Positions 43,309 to 50,572 of a stretch of DNA of 64,000 bases are shown here, piece by piece. The notes beneath the pieces were generated by a model, which saw nothing but the letters and a program-made list of their open reading frames with translations, did not search any database and was not told the DNA's origin. The stretch lies in contig JALGVT010000007.1 of assembly GCA_025774555.1 (NCBI GenBank), forward strand, positions 81,327-145,326. The letters run 5' to 3'. Origin of the DNA: a candidate division LCP-89 bacterium (GTDB taxonomy: Bacteria; Electryoneota; B3-LCP). The translations under genes and the position numbers were made by a program. Each line of letters begins with the position of its first letter. The stretch's first letter is position 1.

Positions 43309-43420
43309 CTGTTCTACAGTCACCCTTAACTCTAACACTTTTTCTCTATTAAAACAACACTAAAATCACACCTTAGCTTTTTGCCCAATTTGGTCCAATA
43401 GGGTCTGACGGGGAACAAAC

Positions 43421-43489
43421 GCCGGACAGTTGGGTATCGGTGACGACCCAAACGCTAATCACCTGTGAAGAGCGTAGGCACTGTCCGGC
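43421..43489 (+). ncRNA. Three-way-junction RNA in the leader of the integrase gene (copy A)
   Basis: 69 nt. P1 is a perfect 10-bp stem GCCGGACAGT (43421-43430)/ACTGTCCGGC (43480-43489). P2 is TGGGT-at-CG closed by a GTGA (GNRA) tetraloop with CG-ACCCA (43431-43450). P3 is ACGCT/AGCGT (43452-43475) with an inner TCA/TGA pair. A 4-nt joiner leads back to P1, then TTTT. It ends 24 nt before the integrase ATG. Sequence differs from copy B but stem order, GNRA cap, P3 arms and total length agree, which argues for a selected RNA structure. It could also act as a terminator-like attenuator. Confidence 0.55.
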
Positions 43490-43512
43490 TTTTACTCTCT
43501 ACGGAGGTTAAG

Positions 43513-44550
43513 ATGGCAGCATTGTACAAACGAAAATCCAGAACAGGTAAAGGTTATACCTGGTATGTTCGGTATAATCAATTTGGTGAACAGAAGTGGA
43601 AAACAACCGGTACAGCGGATAAGAAGCTGGCTGAGGAGATGAGACGGAAGATAGAGGTGGAAACTACAAGGCTTGAGGCAGGATTGCCAATACACAATTC
43701 AATCAATCGTATCTCATTTGAGAATTTCATTGGACTTTACATTGCCGACCGAATTGATCGAATGGCTCCCCGAACGATTAAAACAGATCGAGATGCACTC
43801 AGTATCTTCATAGTATTTATGAAAGATAAGAAGAATTTAGTTTCTTCAATCACATCCAGAGATGTTGAAAAGTTCAGGGAATGGCGGTTGAAGTCTGTGG
43901 CACCGGGAACGGTGAATATTGCTTTGACGGCTTTACGAGCGGCTTTTCAATGGGCAGAGGAACACAACTATACCGAAAAAAATCCTTTCGCGATCAGAAA
44001 TCTGAAGATTCGGCTCGATATGAAAATACCACGTGCATTAACACCGGATGAGATCGAGAGATTCTTTGAAGCGGTTGACAACCAGCACAAACCGATATTC
44101 TCATTCATTCTGAGTACCGGCGCGAGACGCATAGAGGTCTATAAGCTACTATGGGATGACGTTGACTTTCGATCCAAAACAATCACTTTCAGAAACACTA
44201 AAGGGAAAAAAGATCGAGCAGTTCCAATCACATTAGAGCTGGCTCATCTGTTGAAGTCAATTAACCGGGTACAGGATAGAGTTTTCCCTTACAACGTCTC
44301 GTGGTTCACGCATCTTTTCAGAAAGTATCGGCAAAAGGCAGGACTTGGAGATCATTTAACATTACACTCACTCAGGCATACGAGCGCAACAGAGCTTCTT
44401 AGGGGTGGTGCAAATATTTACACAGTGCAGAAACTATTGGGGCATAGCTCAATTTCTGTAACCGAGCGGTACTTGCACGCATTGCCCGATGATCTCCTTG
44501 AAGCGGCTGAGATATTATCGAAAAAAGCGAAAATTACAGCCGCTATGTAG
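43513..44550 (+). CDS. int: Tyrosine-type site-specific integrase of the element
   Basis: 345 residues from ATG 43513, with GGAGG 6 bp upstream; an upstream in-frame start at 43465 would fall inside the structured leader. An AP2-like N-terminal arm-binding domain (KRKSRTGKGYTWYVRYNQFGEQKWKTTGT, ~5-40) is followed by a core-binding SAM-like domain (~70-165) and a catalytic domain with STGARRIEVYKLLWDDVDF (Arg, ~200), LTLHSLRHTSATELL (~290), LLGHSSISVTERYLH (Tyr, ~325). It ends 63 bp before the attachment site in tRNA-Arg, the usual position for the integrase that mediates tRNA insertion. Confidence 0.93.
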   Translation: MAALYKRKSRTGKGYTWYVRYNQFGEQKWKTTGTADKKLAEEMRRKIEVETTRLEAGLPIHNSINRISFENFIGLYIADRIDRMAPRTIKTDRDALSIFIVFMKDKKNLVSSITSRDVEKFREWRLKSVAPGTVNIALTALRAAFQWAEEHNYTEKNPFAIRNLKIRLDMKIPRALTPDEIERFFEAVDNQHKPIFSFILSTGARRIEVYKLLWDDVDFRSKTITFRNTKGKKDRAVPITLELAHLLKSINRVQDRVFPYNVSWFTHLFRKYRQKAGLGDHLTLHSLRHTSATELLRGGANIYTVQKLLGHSSISVTERYLHALPDDLLEAAEILSKKAKITAAM

Positions 44551-44564
44551 CAAACCATGTAGCA
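44545..44564. promoter_or_regulatory. Right pair of putative integrase arm sites
   Basis: ATGTAGCA at 44545-44552 and 44557-44564, 12 bp start to start, overlapping the integrase stop codon and lying 50 bp inside the right attachment site. It mirrors the left pair in sequence, spacing and orientation. Confidence 0.55.
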
Positions 44565-44613
44565 CGGAGATTTCCGCTCTTTATAACCTTCCCCCTAACC
44601 TCAAGAAAATCAA

Positions 44614-44661
44614 TGTACCCCTGGGGCGACTCGAACGCCCGACAAGCGGTTTAGGAAACCG
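44614..44661. repeat. Right attachment site within tRNA-Arg(CCT)
   Basis: 48 bp identical to 32733-32780. Here it forms the 3' part of an intact tRNA gene, so integration restored the tRNA. Confidence 0.93.
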
Positions 44662-44689
44662 CTGCTCTATCCTGCTGAGCTACAGGGGC
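44616..44689 (-). tRNA. tRNA-Arg, anticodon CCT
   Basis: Full cloverleaf on the minus strand: acceptor GCCCCTG/CAGGGGT (one G-U), D stem GCTC/GAGC, anticodon stem GCGGT/ACCGC with loop TTCCTAA (anticodon CCT), T stem GGGCG/CGCCC with loop TTCGAGT, discriminator A. CCA is not encoded. It is the target of the integrative element. Confidence 0.95.
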
Positions 44690-44772
44690 ATAGATAAAAT
44701 ATAATTACTTTTACACCGCTTTTCAAGCTGAATTTATAGGATCGTTCATTGAACATCGTGCCTTTAAAGTGC

Positions 44773-44801
44773 TTGACAATAAGCAGAAAATAACCTATAT
44801 T
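44773..44801 (+). promoter_or_regulatory. Sigma-70-type promoter of proS and the downstream genes
   Basis: TTGACA (44773-44778), 17-bp spacer, TATATT (44796-44801), 50 bp before the proS ATG. Confidence 0.8.
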
Positions 44802-44850
44802 TAATTCTCGTGTAAAGACGTATCCCATGTAACCTTATGAAGTTAAACTT

Positions 44851-46560
44851 ATGCGCCTTTCCAAGGCTTTCATACCCACCCTGAAAGAGACCCCGGCAGA
44901 TGCAGAGATTCCATCACATCAGTTGATGATCCGCGCCGGTTTGATTCGCCAGTTAGCGGCGGGAATCTATTCCGACCTGCCATTCGGCTGGAAAATCGTT
45001 CGCAAGACGATGCAGATCGTCCGTGAAGAGATGGACCGAATCGGCGGGCAGGAACTCTATATGCCGGTTATGAATCCCATTGAAGTATGGGAAGAGACAG
45101 GCAGAGCCACCGGTTTCGGTGATGAGATGTTCCGACTGAAGGATCGCAAGGGACGCAGCATGTGCCTGGCGCCCACTCACGAAGAGATCATCTGCGATTT
45201 AGCCAGAACCTTCATCCGGTCATACCGCGACCTGCCGCAGATCTGGTACCAATTCCAGACCAAAATGCGCGACGAACCGCGCCCGCGTTCCGGCGTTTTG
45301 CGCGGTAGACAGTTCATCATGAAGGATGCTTACAGTCTCGACGTCGATCAGGAAGGATTGGATAAAAGCTACAATCTACACGCGGAAGCATATAAGCGTG
45401 CCTTCGACCGCTGCGGACTGGATTATTTCATAGTGGGAGCGTCCAGCGGATTGATGGGAGGCACCGGATCGCAGGAGTTTATGGTCGAATCTCCACACGG
45501 CGAAGACCGCGTGGCTCTCTGTGGTAGCTGCGATTATGCCGCAAATCTCGAAGTAGCAGCCTCGAGACCGTATCCGATTTCTGACCCGGACGCGCCAGAT
45601 GACAGCAGTGAACCAGAGCGCGTCTCGACGCCGGATATGCGCACCATCGATGAAGTCAGCGGATTCTTGAAGGTCACGCCTGAACGGCTGATTAAAACAC
45701 TCGTGGTCATGAATGAAAACGGTAAACCGGCGATGGCGCTGCTCGCGGGCGATGACGATCTTGAAGAGTCAAAGCTGACGACTGCGCTGGGTGGAACATT
45801 CCGTCCGGCACATCCCGAAGAGATCAAAGAGCTATTCGGATGCGAAGCCGGTTTCCTGGGACCAGTCAACGCCCCGAAGATGTCGGTGATAGCCGACAAC
45901 CGCATCAAGGGCGGCAGGGACCGGATTACTGGCGCAAATGAGGATCATTACCATATCAGCGGCGTGAACATCGATCAGCATTTCAAGCCTGATAAGTGGG
46001 CGGATCTTCGCACCATTAAGGAAGGTGAAGGATGCCCAGTATGCAAAGGCAAGCTGCGAGTTTCACATGCCATTGAGATCGGTCATATATTTAAGCTCGG
46101 CACGAAGTATTCCAGCGCGATGGGAGCCAACATTCTCAATCCCGCTGGACGAGAGACACCCATCGTCATGGGCAGCTACGGGATTGGGATCGCCCGTATT
46201 ATCGCCTGCGCCATAGAATTGAATCATGATGAAGACGGCATCATCTGGACGAAAACCCTGACGCCTTATGACGTCGAGCTGATAGGCTTGAACCTGAACA
46301 AAGAAGAGATTTGCAAGCGGGCTGATGACCTATACGAGATGCTGCAGTCTGACGGTTTCAATACCCTCTACGATGACCGCGGTCTCCGCCCCGGTTTCAA
46401 GTTTAAAGATGCAGATCTGCTGGGAATTCCTTGTCATATCGTAATCAGTTCGAAGAGTCTTGAGTCGGGCGGTGTAGAGGTGAAAACCCGTGCGACTGGA
46501 GACCGATCCATCGTAAAAATAGATGAACTTCTGACAGTCTTAAGAGGTTATCATGAATGA
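44851..46560 (+). CDS. proS: Prolyl-tRNA synthetase (bacterial type with editing insertion)
   Basis: 569 residues, the bacterial (ProRS-A) length. Class II motif 1 region (QLAAGIYSDLPFGWKIVRK, ~35), motif 2 (FQTKMRDEPRPRSGVLRGRQFIMKDAYSL, ~133-161), the inserted editing domain between motifs 2 and 3 (~225-385), motif 3 (GSYGIGIARIIACAIE, ~440) and an anticodon-binding domain (~470-569, ending near HIVISSKSLESGGVEVKTR). It charges tRNA-Pro and edits Ala-tRNA-Pro. Its stop overlaps the next gene by 8 bp. Confidence 0.97.
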   Translation: MRLSKAFIPTLKETPADAEIPSHQLMIRAGLIRQLAAGIYSDLPFGWKIVRKTMQIVREEMDRIGGQELYMPVMNPIEVWEETGRATGFGDEMFRLKDRKGRSMCLAPTHEEIICDLARTFIRSYRDLPQIWYQFQTKMRDEPRPRSGVLRGRQFIMKDAYSLDVDQEGLDKSYNLHAEAYKRAFDRCGLDYFIVGASSGLMGGTGSQEFMVESPHGEDRVALCGSCDYAANLEVAASRPYPISDPDAPDDSSEPERVSTPDMRTIDEVSGFLKVTPERLIKTLVVMNENGKPAMALLAGDDDLEESKLTTALGGTFRPAHPEEIKELFGCEAGFLGPVNAPKMSVIADNRIKGGRDRITGANEDHYHISGVNIDQHFKPDKWADLRTIKEGEGCPVCKGKLRVSHAIEIGHIFKLGTKYSSAMGANILNPAGRETPIVMGSYGIGIARIIACAIELNHDEDGIIWTKTLTPYDVELIGLNLNKEEICKRADDLYEMLQSDGFNTLYDDRGLRPGFKFKDADLLGIPCHIVISSKSLESGGVEVKTRATGDRSIVKIDELLTVLRGYHE

Positions 46561-46915
46561 TGATCAGAGCACACCAGAAGAGAGCGCTCCCCCCGCACTC
46601 GAAGAGGTCCCTTTCAGTGAAGTGGAGAATGAAGAACCAGATAAGGTGGCAGCAATTCTTGCTTATGTTCCGTTCTTGTGTTTCTACGCTCTACTCTATC
46701 GCAAAGATAATGCTTTCGCCTATCACCACGGAAAACAGGGATTGGTACTTTTCATCGCTGAATTAATTGCGATGGCGCTCAGATGGAATGTGGTCTGGAA
46801 CGTTCTTCTGATCGTCCTTGCTGCTGTTGCGGTATGGGCGATGGTTGCAGCACTGCGCGGTGAAGAATTCCGCTTACCGGTGGTGGCAGATATCGTGGAT
46901 AAATACTTCAGTTGA
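46553..46915 (+). CDS. Small membrane protein, DUF4870/Tic20-like
   Basis: 120 residues. An acidic N-terminal tail (~1-28, rich in Glu and Pro) precedes three hydrophobic helices: VAAILAYVPFLCFYALLY (~30-48), KQGLVLFIAELIAMAL (~60-78) and NVLLIVLAAVAVWAMVAAL (~84-103). The phrase FAYHHGKQGLVLF is typical of DUF4870-like proteins (HxxQA/G-type motif). Function unknown. It is translationally coupled to proS and lies 58 bp upstream of the sphingolipid-type genes. Confidence 0.72.
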   Translation: MNDDQSTPEESAPPALEEVPFSEVENEEPDKVAAILAYVPFLCFYALLYRKDNAFAYHHGKQGLVLFIAELIAMALRWNVVWNVLLIVLAAVAVWAMVAALRGEEFRLPVVADIVDKYFS

Positions 46916-46973
46916 TCAAACCTGCAGCGGAAAGAGCCTCAGGAATAAATATTTACTTTAAAAAGGAACACGA

Positions 46974-48158
46974 ATGAAGATTCGAGAGATTGCCCGCACT
47001 TTTACTGAAGCGCGTCAAGTTATGGAACTGGGCTACTACCCCTATTTTAGACCCGTTGAATCAGATCAGGACACCATGGTCGAATTGAATGGGCAGAAGG
47101 TTCTGATGCTCGGATCGAATAATTATCTTGGATTAACCAGTCATCCTGAAGTTAAACAGGCTGCAATGGATGCAATTCGGGATTTCGGCACCGGATGCGC
47201 CGGTTCCCGCTTCCTCAACGGCACGCTTCTGATTCACCTCAAGCTGGAAGAGAAGCTCGCCGAGTTTCTCAACAAGGAGGCGGTTCTTCTCTATTCCACC
47301 GGTTTCCAGGTCAATCAGGGTGTCATTGCCACGCTGATTGGTAAAGACTCAGTGGTAATTTCAGACAAACTGAATCACGCTTCTATTATTGATGGCTGCA
47401 GGTTGGCATTCGGGAGATCGCTTAAGTACAATCACAATGACATGTCGGATCTCGAGCGAGTGCTTAAGAACGTTCAGGATGCCAAAACACGGCTGGTCGT
47501 CATGGACGGCGTGTTTTCTATGGAGGGCGATATAGCGCCTCTGGCTGAGATCGTTGATTTAGCTGAGAAATACGATGCGGACGTTATGGTTGACGATGCT
47601 CACTCACTCGGGGTCCTGGGACCCAACGGTGATGGCACCGCGGCACACTTCGGAGTCATTGATAAGGTTTCCCTGATCATGGGCACTTTCTCCAAATCGC
47701 TCGCCTCTATCGGCGGGTTCATCGCTTCGGATGAAGACACGATTCACTATTTAAAGCATCACTCAAGAGCATTGATTTTCTCCGCATCCCCACCACCGGC
47801 GTCGGTCGCCTCAGTCATTAAAGCTTTAGAGATTATTCAGCGAGAGCCGGAAAGACGCCATAGTCTCTGGGCAAATACCCAGCGTATTAAAGATGGATTA
47901 GAACAACTTGGTTTTAATCTCGGCTTATCCTCTACTCCCATTATCCCTGTCATCGTCGGCGATAACATCAAGGTTTTCGTATTTTGTAAAAGATTAGAGG
48001 AGGAAGGTGTGTTCGTCAACCCAGTCGTTGCTCCCGGGGTTCAGCCGGGCAACCAGTTGATTCGGATATCTCTGATGTCCACACACACTTTCGAACAGAT
48101 CGATTTTGCTCTCGATAAGCTGGGGCAGATAGGACGTGAACTTGGTCTGATATCGTAA
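46974..48158 (+). CDS. spt: Alpha-oxoamine synthase, probable serine palmitoyltransferase
   Basis: 394 residues of fold-type I PLP enzymes of the KBL/BioF/SPT family. Visible: LGSNNYLGLTSHPEV near residue 45, GTGCAGSRFLNGTLLIHLKLEEKLAEFL near 73, DKLNHASIIDG near 130, VDDAHSLGVLGPNGDG near 205 and the PLP-Lys motif GTFSKSLASIGGF near 240. The N-terminal start YYPYFRPVESDQ-TMVELNGQ resembles FCB-group serine palmitoyltransferases rather than BioF or KBL. It would condense serine with an acyl-CoA or acyl-ACP to 3-ketosphinganine. The two genes after it fit the next ceramide steps. A KBL/BioF role is the alternative. Confidence 0.82.
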   Translation: MKIREIARTFTEARQVMELGYYPYFRPVESDQDTMVELNGQKVLMLGSNNYLGLTSHPEVKQAAMDAIRDFGTGCAGSRFLNGTLLIHLKLEEKLAEFLNKEAVLLYSTGFQVNQGVIATLIGKDSVVISDKLNHASIIDGCRLAFGRSLKYNHNDMSDLERVLKNVQDAKTRLVVMDGVFSMEGDIAPLAEIVDLAEKYDADVMVDDAHSLGVLGPNGDGTAAHFGVIDKVSLIMGTFSKSLASIGGFIASDEDTIHYLKHHSRALIFSASPPPASVASVIKALEIIQREPERRHSLWANTQRIKDGLEQLGFNLGLSSTPIIPVIVGDNIKVFVFCKRLEEEGVFVNPVVAPGVQPGNQLIRISLMSTHTFEQIDFALDKLGQIGRELGLIS

Positions 48159-48224
48159 CCAATTCACCTATCAACATTGTGACAACATCAACTTCCTGAT
48201 TCTTCAATACCGGGACGGTTCTCT

Positions 48225-49337
48225 ATGTCGATTCAAATTGAGGTTATCCGCAAAGCTCGGCACCTGAACGAATTCCTGAAATTGCCGTGGCGTATCTACC
48301 GTGGAGATCCCAACTGGGTGCCTCCACTAATCTCTGACCAGAAAAAGCTCCTTCATCCCAAGATCAATCCTTTTTTCCAGCACGCTCAGATGACCAGACT
48401 GGTGGCACGCCGCAACGGCAAAGTAGTGGGTCGAATCTGTGCCATCGATGACCGGGCACATATCGAATACTGGCAGGAGCCGGTCGGTTTTTTTGGATTC
48501 TTCGAATGTGAAAACGACCCGGAAACGGCGAAAGCTTTGCTGGACGCAGCGGCGGATTGGCTGAAATCCCGCGGTATCAAAACCATGCGGGGACCGATGA
48601 ATCCATCCGCAAACGACAGTTGTGGACTGCTTATTGAAGGATTCGATTCCCCTCCGGTTATCATGATGACATACAATCCTCCATATTATATTGATCTCTT
48701 CGAGAAGAACGGGTTGACAAAAGCGAAAGATCTGTATGCTTATAAGCTGCATAAGGATGAAATCCCCGAAAGGGTAATCAAGGTTGGTGAAAAAATCAGG
48801 GATAAGCAGGACATCACAATTCGTCCCATTAAAATCAAGAACCTTCGTGAGGACATAGAAAAGGTCAGGTTTATATACAATCAAGCCTGGTCTAAGAATT
48901 GGGGTTTCGTGCCGATGACCGCCGCTGAATTCGACCATACCGCGGCAGACCTCAAACAGGTGCTCGATCCTGAGTTAGCTTACATAGCAGAGGATGGCGA
49001 TAAACCCGTCGGGTTTTCATTAGCGCTGCCCGATTTGAACGTTGCTCTGATCCATTGCAATGGAAGACTCTTTCCTTTCGGCATTTTCAAAGTGCTTTAC
49101 TACCGGCGTAAAATTAAAAACATCCGCGTCATCACCATGGGTCTGATCGAAGAATACCGCGGTAATGGGATCGACGTTCTCTTTCATATGGAGACGCTTA
49201 AGCGAGGCGTTAAGCGCGGCTATGAATGGGCTGAAACTTCCTGGATTCTTGAGGACAACGTGCCCATGAATAAAGTAGCCGCGATGGTTGGAGCGAAGAT
49301 ATATAAACGTTACCGTATTTACGATAAAGCTATATGA
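48225..49337 (+). CDS. GNAT-like acyltransferase, candidate bacterial ceramide synthase
   Basis: 370 residues. The N-terminal part (VIRKARHLNEFLKLPWRIYRGDPNWVPPLI-DQKKLL-HPKINPFFQHA, ~6-55) and the C-terminal acetyltransferase-like core (VITMGLIEEYRGNGIDVLFHMETL, ~303-326) are typical of the DUF/GNAT-fold proteins identified as bacterial ceramide synthase (bCerS) in Caulobacter. In that pathway it N-acylates 3-ketosphinganine. Position between a serine-palmitoyltransferase-like and an NAD-dependent reductase-like gene supports this. It overlaps the next gene by 4 bp (ATGA). Confidence 0.78.
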   Translation: MSIQIEVIRKARHLNEFLKLPWRIYRGDPNWVPPLISDQKKLLHPKINPFFQHAQMTRLVARRNGKVVGRICAIDDRAHIEYWQEPVGFFGFFECENDPETAKALLDAAADWLKSRGIKTMRGPMNPSANDSCGLLIEGFDSPPVIMMTYNPPYYIDLFEKNGLTKAKDLYAYKLHKDEIPERVIKVGEKIRDKQDITIRPIKIKNLREDIEKVRFIYNQAWSKNWGFVPMTAAEFDHTAADLKQVLDPELAYIAEDGDKPVGFSLALPDLNVALIHCNGRLFPFGIFKVLYYRRKIKNIRVITMGLIEEYRGNGIDVLFHMETLKRGVKRGYEWAETSWILEDNVPMNKVAAMVGAKIYKRYRIYDKAI

Positions 49338-50320
49338 GCAATCCAGTATTGGTTACCGGCGGCAACGGTTTTGTCGGCAGCCATGTCGTCGAAGCTCTAC
49401 TCAATGATGGCTATGCTGTGCGATGCCTGCTGCGCCCGCATTCGGAGCCGAAGTGGATTGAGACACTGCCGGTCGATATAGTACGCGCGGATTATTTTGA
49501 TCAGAATGCTCTACGCAAAGCCATCAGTGGCTGTAGAACCATCCTGCATTTCGCCGGCGCGGTTAAAGCGGCAACATACGATGCCTACCTGAAAGCCAAC
49601 GCCCAAACCACCAAAGCTCTTCTGGAAGCTGCGTCTGACGTCTGCCCGAATCTCGACCTTTTTCTGCTTTGCTCCAGTCAGGCAGCTCTGGGACCATCGC
49701 CTTCGCTGGATCCTCTGGGCGAAGAAGCTCCTCCCTACCCTATCACCTCCTATGGTAAATCCAAGTTTGAAGCAGAGAACATCTGCCGGCAGTTTGAAGG
49801 TAAATTCCCGATCACTATCATCCGCCCGCCAGCAGTGTATGGACCCCGCGACATCGATATTTACATATTTTTCAAGTTGGTTAAATGGTGGATATCGCCT
49901 TCTATCGGCTCGCGGAACCGGTACATGAGCATGGTTAACGCTCTGGATATAGCCCGCTTCTGCCAGCTACTGCAAAAGAATATTCCATCGGGGTTCAATC
50001 TCTATCACGTAACCGACGGCGAAGTTCATAGCTGGGATGAGGTCAGCGGCACGATTGCTGAAGCTATGAACAGGCGTCCGTTGCGAATCAATGTGCCTGT
50101 CGGAGTAGCATTAGCAGTCAGCAAGCTCCTTTCGGGGGTGGCTTCGGTCAGCGGCAGGATGGCTACGCTTAACCGCGAGAAACTGGACGATATCATGCAG
50201 AGCTATTGGCTGATCAGTTCGCGGAAGGCAGAAGAAGAACTTGGCTTCAAACCGGAATTTAAGCTGAGAGAGGGCGTTGAGCTGACGGTGAAGTGGTATC
50301 GGGAGAAGGGGTGGTTGTAG
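49334..50320 (+). CDS. NAD-dependent epimerase/reductase (extended SDR), candidate ceramide reductase
   Basis: 328 residues. Rossmann motif VTGGNGFVGSHVVEALL (~7-23), LHFAGAVKA near 75, the active-site YGKSKFEAE near 142 (YxxxK) and RPPAVYGPRDIDIY near 168, which are extended short-chain dehydrogenase signatures. In the bacterial ceramide pathway CerR reduces the 3-keto group after acylation. Translational coupling to the acyltransferase-like gene makes this role likely. A sugar-nucleotide epimerase is the alternative on family grounds alone. Confidence 0.82.
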   Translation: MSNPVLVTGGNGFVGSHVVEALLNDGYAVRCLLRPHSEPKWIETLPVDIVRADYFDQNALRKAISGCRTILHFAGAVKAATYDAYLKANAQTTKALLEAASDVCPNLDLFLLCSSQAALGPSPSLDPLGEEAPPYPITSYGKSKFEAENICRQFEGKFPITIIRPPAVYGPRDIDIYIFFKLVKWWISPSIGSRNRYMSMVNALDIARFCQLLQKNIPSGFNLYHVTDGEVHSWDEVSGTIAEAMNRRPLRINVPVGVALAVSKLLSGVASVSGRMATLNREKLDDIMQSYWLISSRKAEEELGFKPEFKLREGVELTVKWYREKGWL

Positions 50321-50351
50321 GGGATCGAGTCGATGGAGTATAGATATAAAA

Positions 50352-50466
50352 GGGGCTGTCCCAAAAGTCCATAAACTGTCATTGCGAACGAAGTGTGGCA
50401 ATCTCTAAGCACATATATAATAGGAGATTGCCACGTCACTACGTTCCTCGCAATGACCATAAAAGT
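50352..50466. repeat. MITE-like palindromic repeat, copy 3 (right end missing)
   Basis: Starts with the terminal sequence GGGGCTGTCCCAAAAG but has no matching terminal repeat at the other end. Its inner core is in opposite order to copies 2 and 4: TCATTGCGAACGAAGTGTGGCAATCTC first, GGAGATTGCCACGTCACTACGTTCCTCGCAATGA second. Confidence 0.85.
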
Positions 50467-50499
50467 TTCTTAACCACAGATTACGCGGATCGTAAAAAA

Positions 50500-50556
50500 G
50501 GGGCGCACCGCCGTGCGCCCCTACGGTTAGGTGTCGGGGTCAGGGACGACCCCGAC
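50500..50556. repeat. Doublet of REP-like palindromes
   Basis: GGGGCGCAC-N4-GTGCGCCCC (50500-50521) and GTCGGGGTC-N6-GACCCCGAC (50533-50556), each followed by CTACGG or ACTACGG. The common tail suggests one REP-type family. They lie just past the stop of the fourth CotH gene and may double as its terminator. Confidence 0.75.
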
Positions 50557-50572
50557 TACGGATTTATCTGCT

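Larger units (their letters stand above)
32733..44661. mobile_element. Integrative element in tRNA-Arg(CCT) carrying GH130/GT4 glycan genes
   Basis: The element is bounded by a 48-bp direct repeat of the tRNA 3' part, with the intact tRNA at the right end and a tyrosine integrase gene pointing toward it. Inside lie two GH130 proteins, two glycosyltransferases, a second tyrosine recombinase, a clamp-loader-like ATPase, an ArdC-like metallopeptidase and two transposase remnants. Length is about 11.9 kb. Paired ATGTAGCA repeats sit just inside both ends. No relaxase, conjugation, capsid or replication genes are seen, so movement probably depends on helpers, or the element is partly decayed. Confidence 0.88.

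Noticed and set aside
43465-43512. Upstream extension of the integrase to a start at 43465
   Set aside because: It would lie inside the structured leader; the ATG at 43513 has a perfect GGAGG site and matches the family start.
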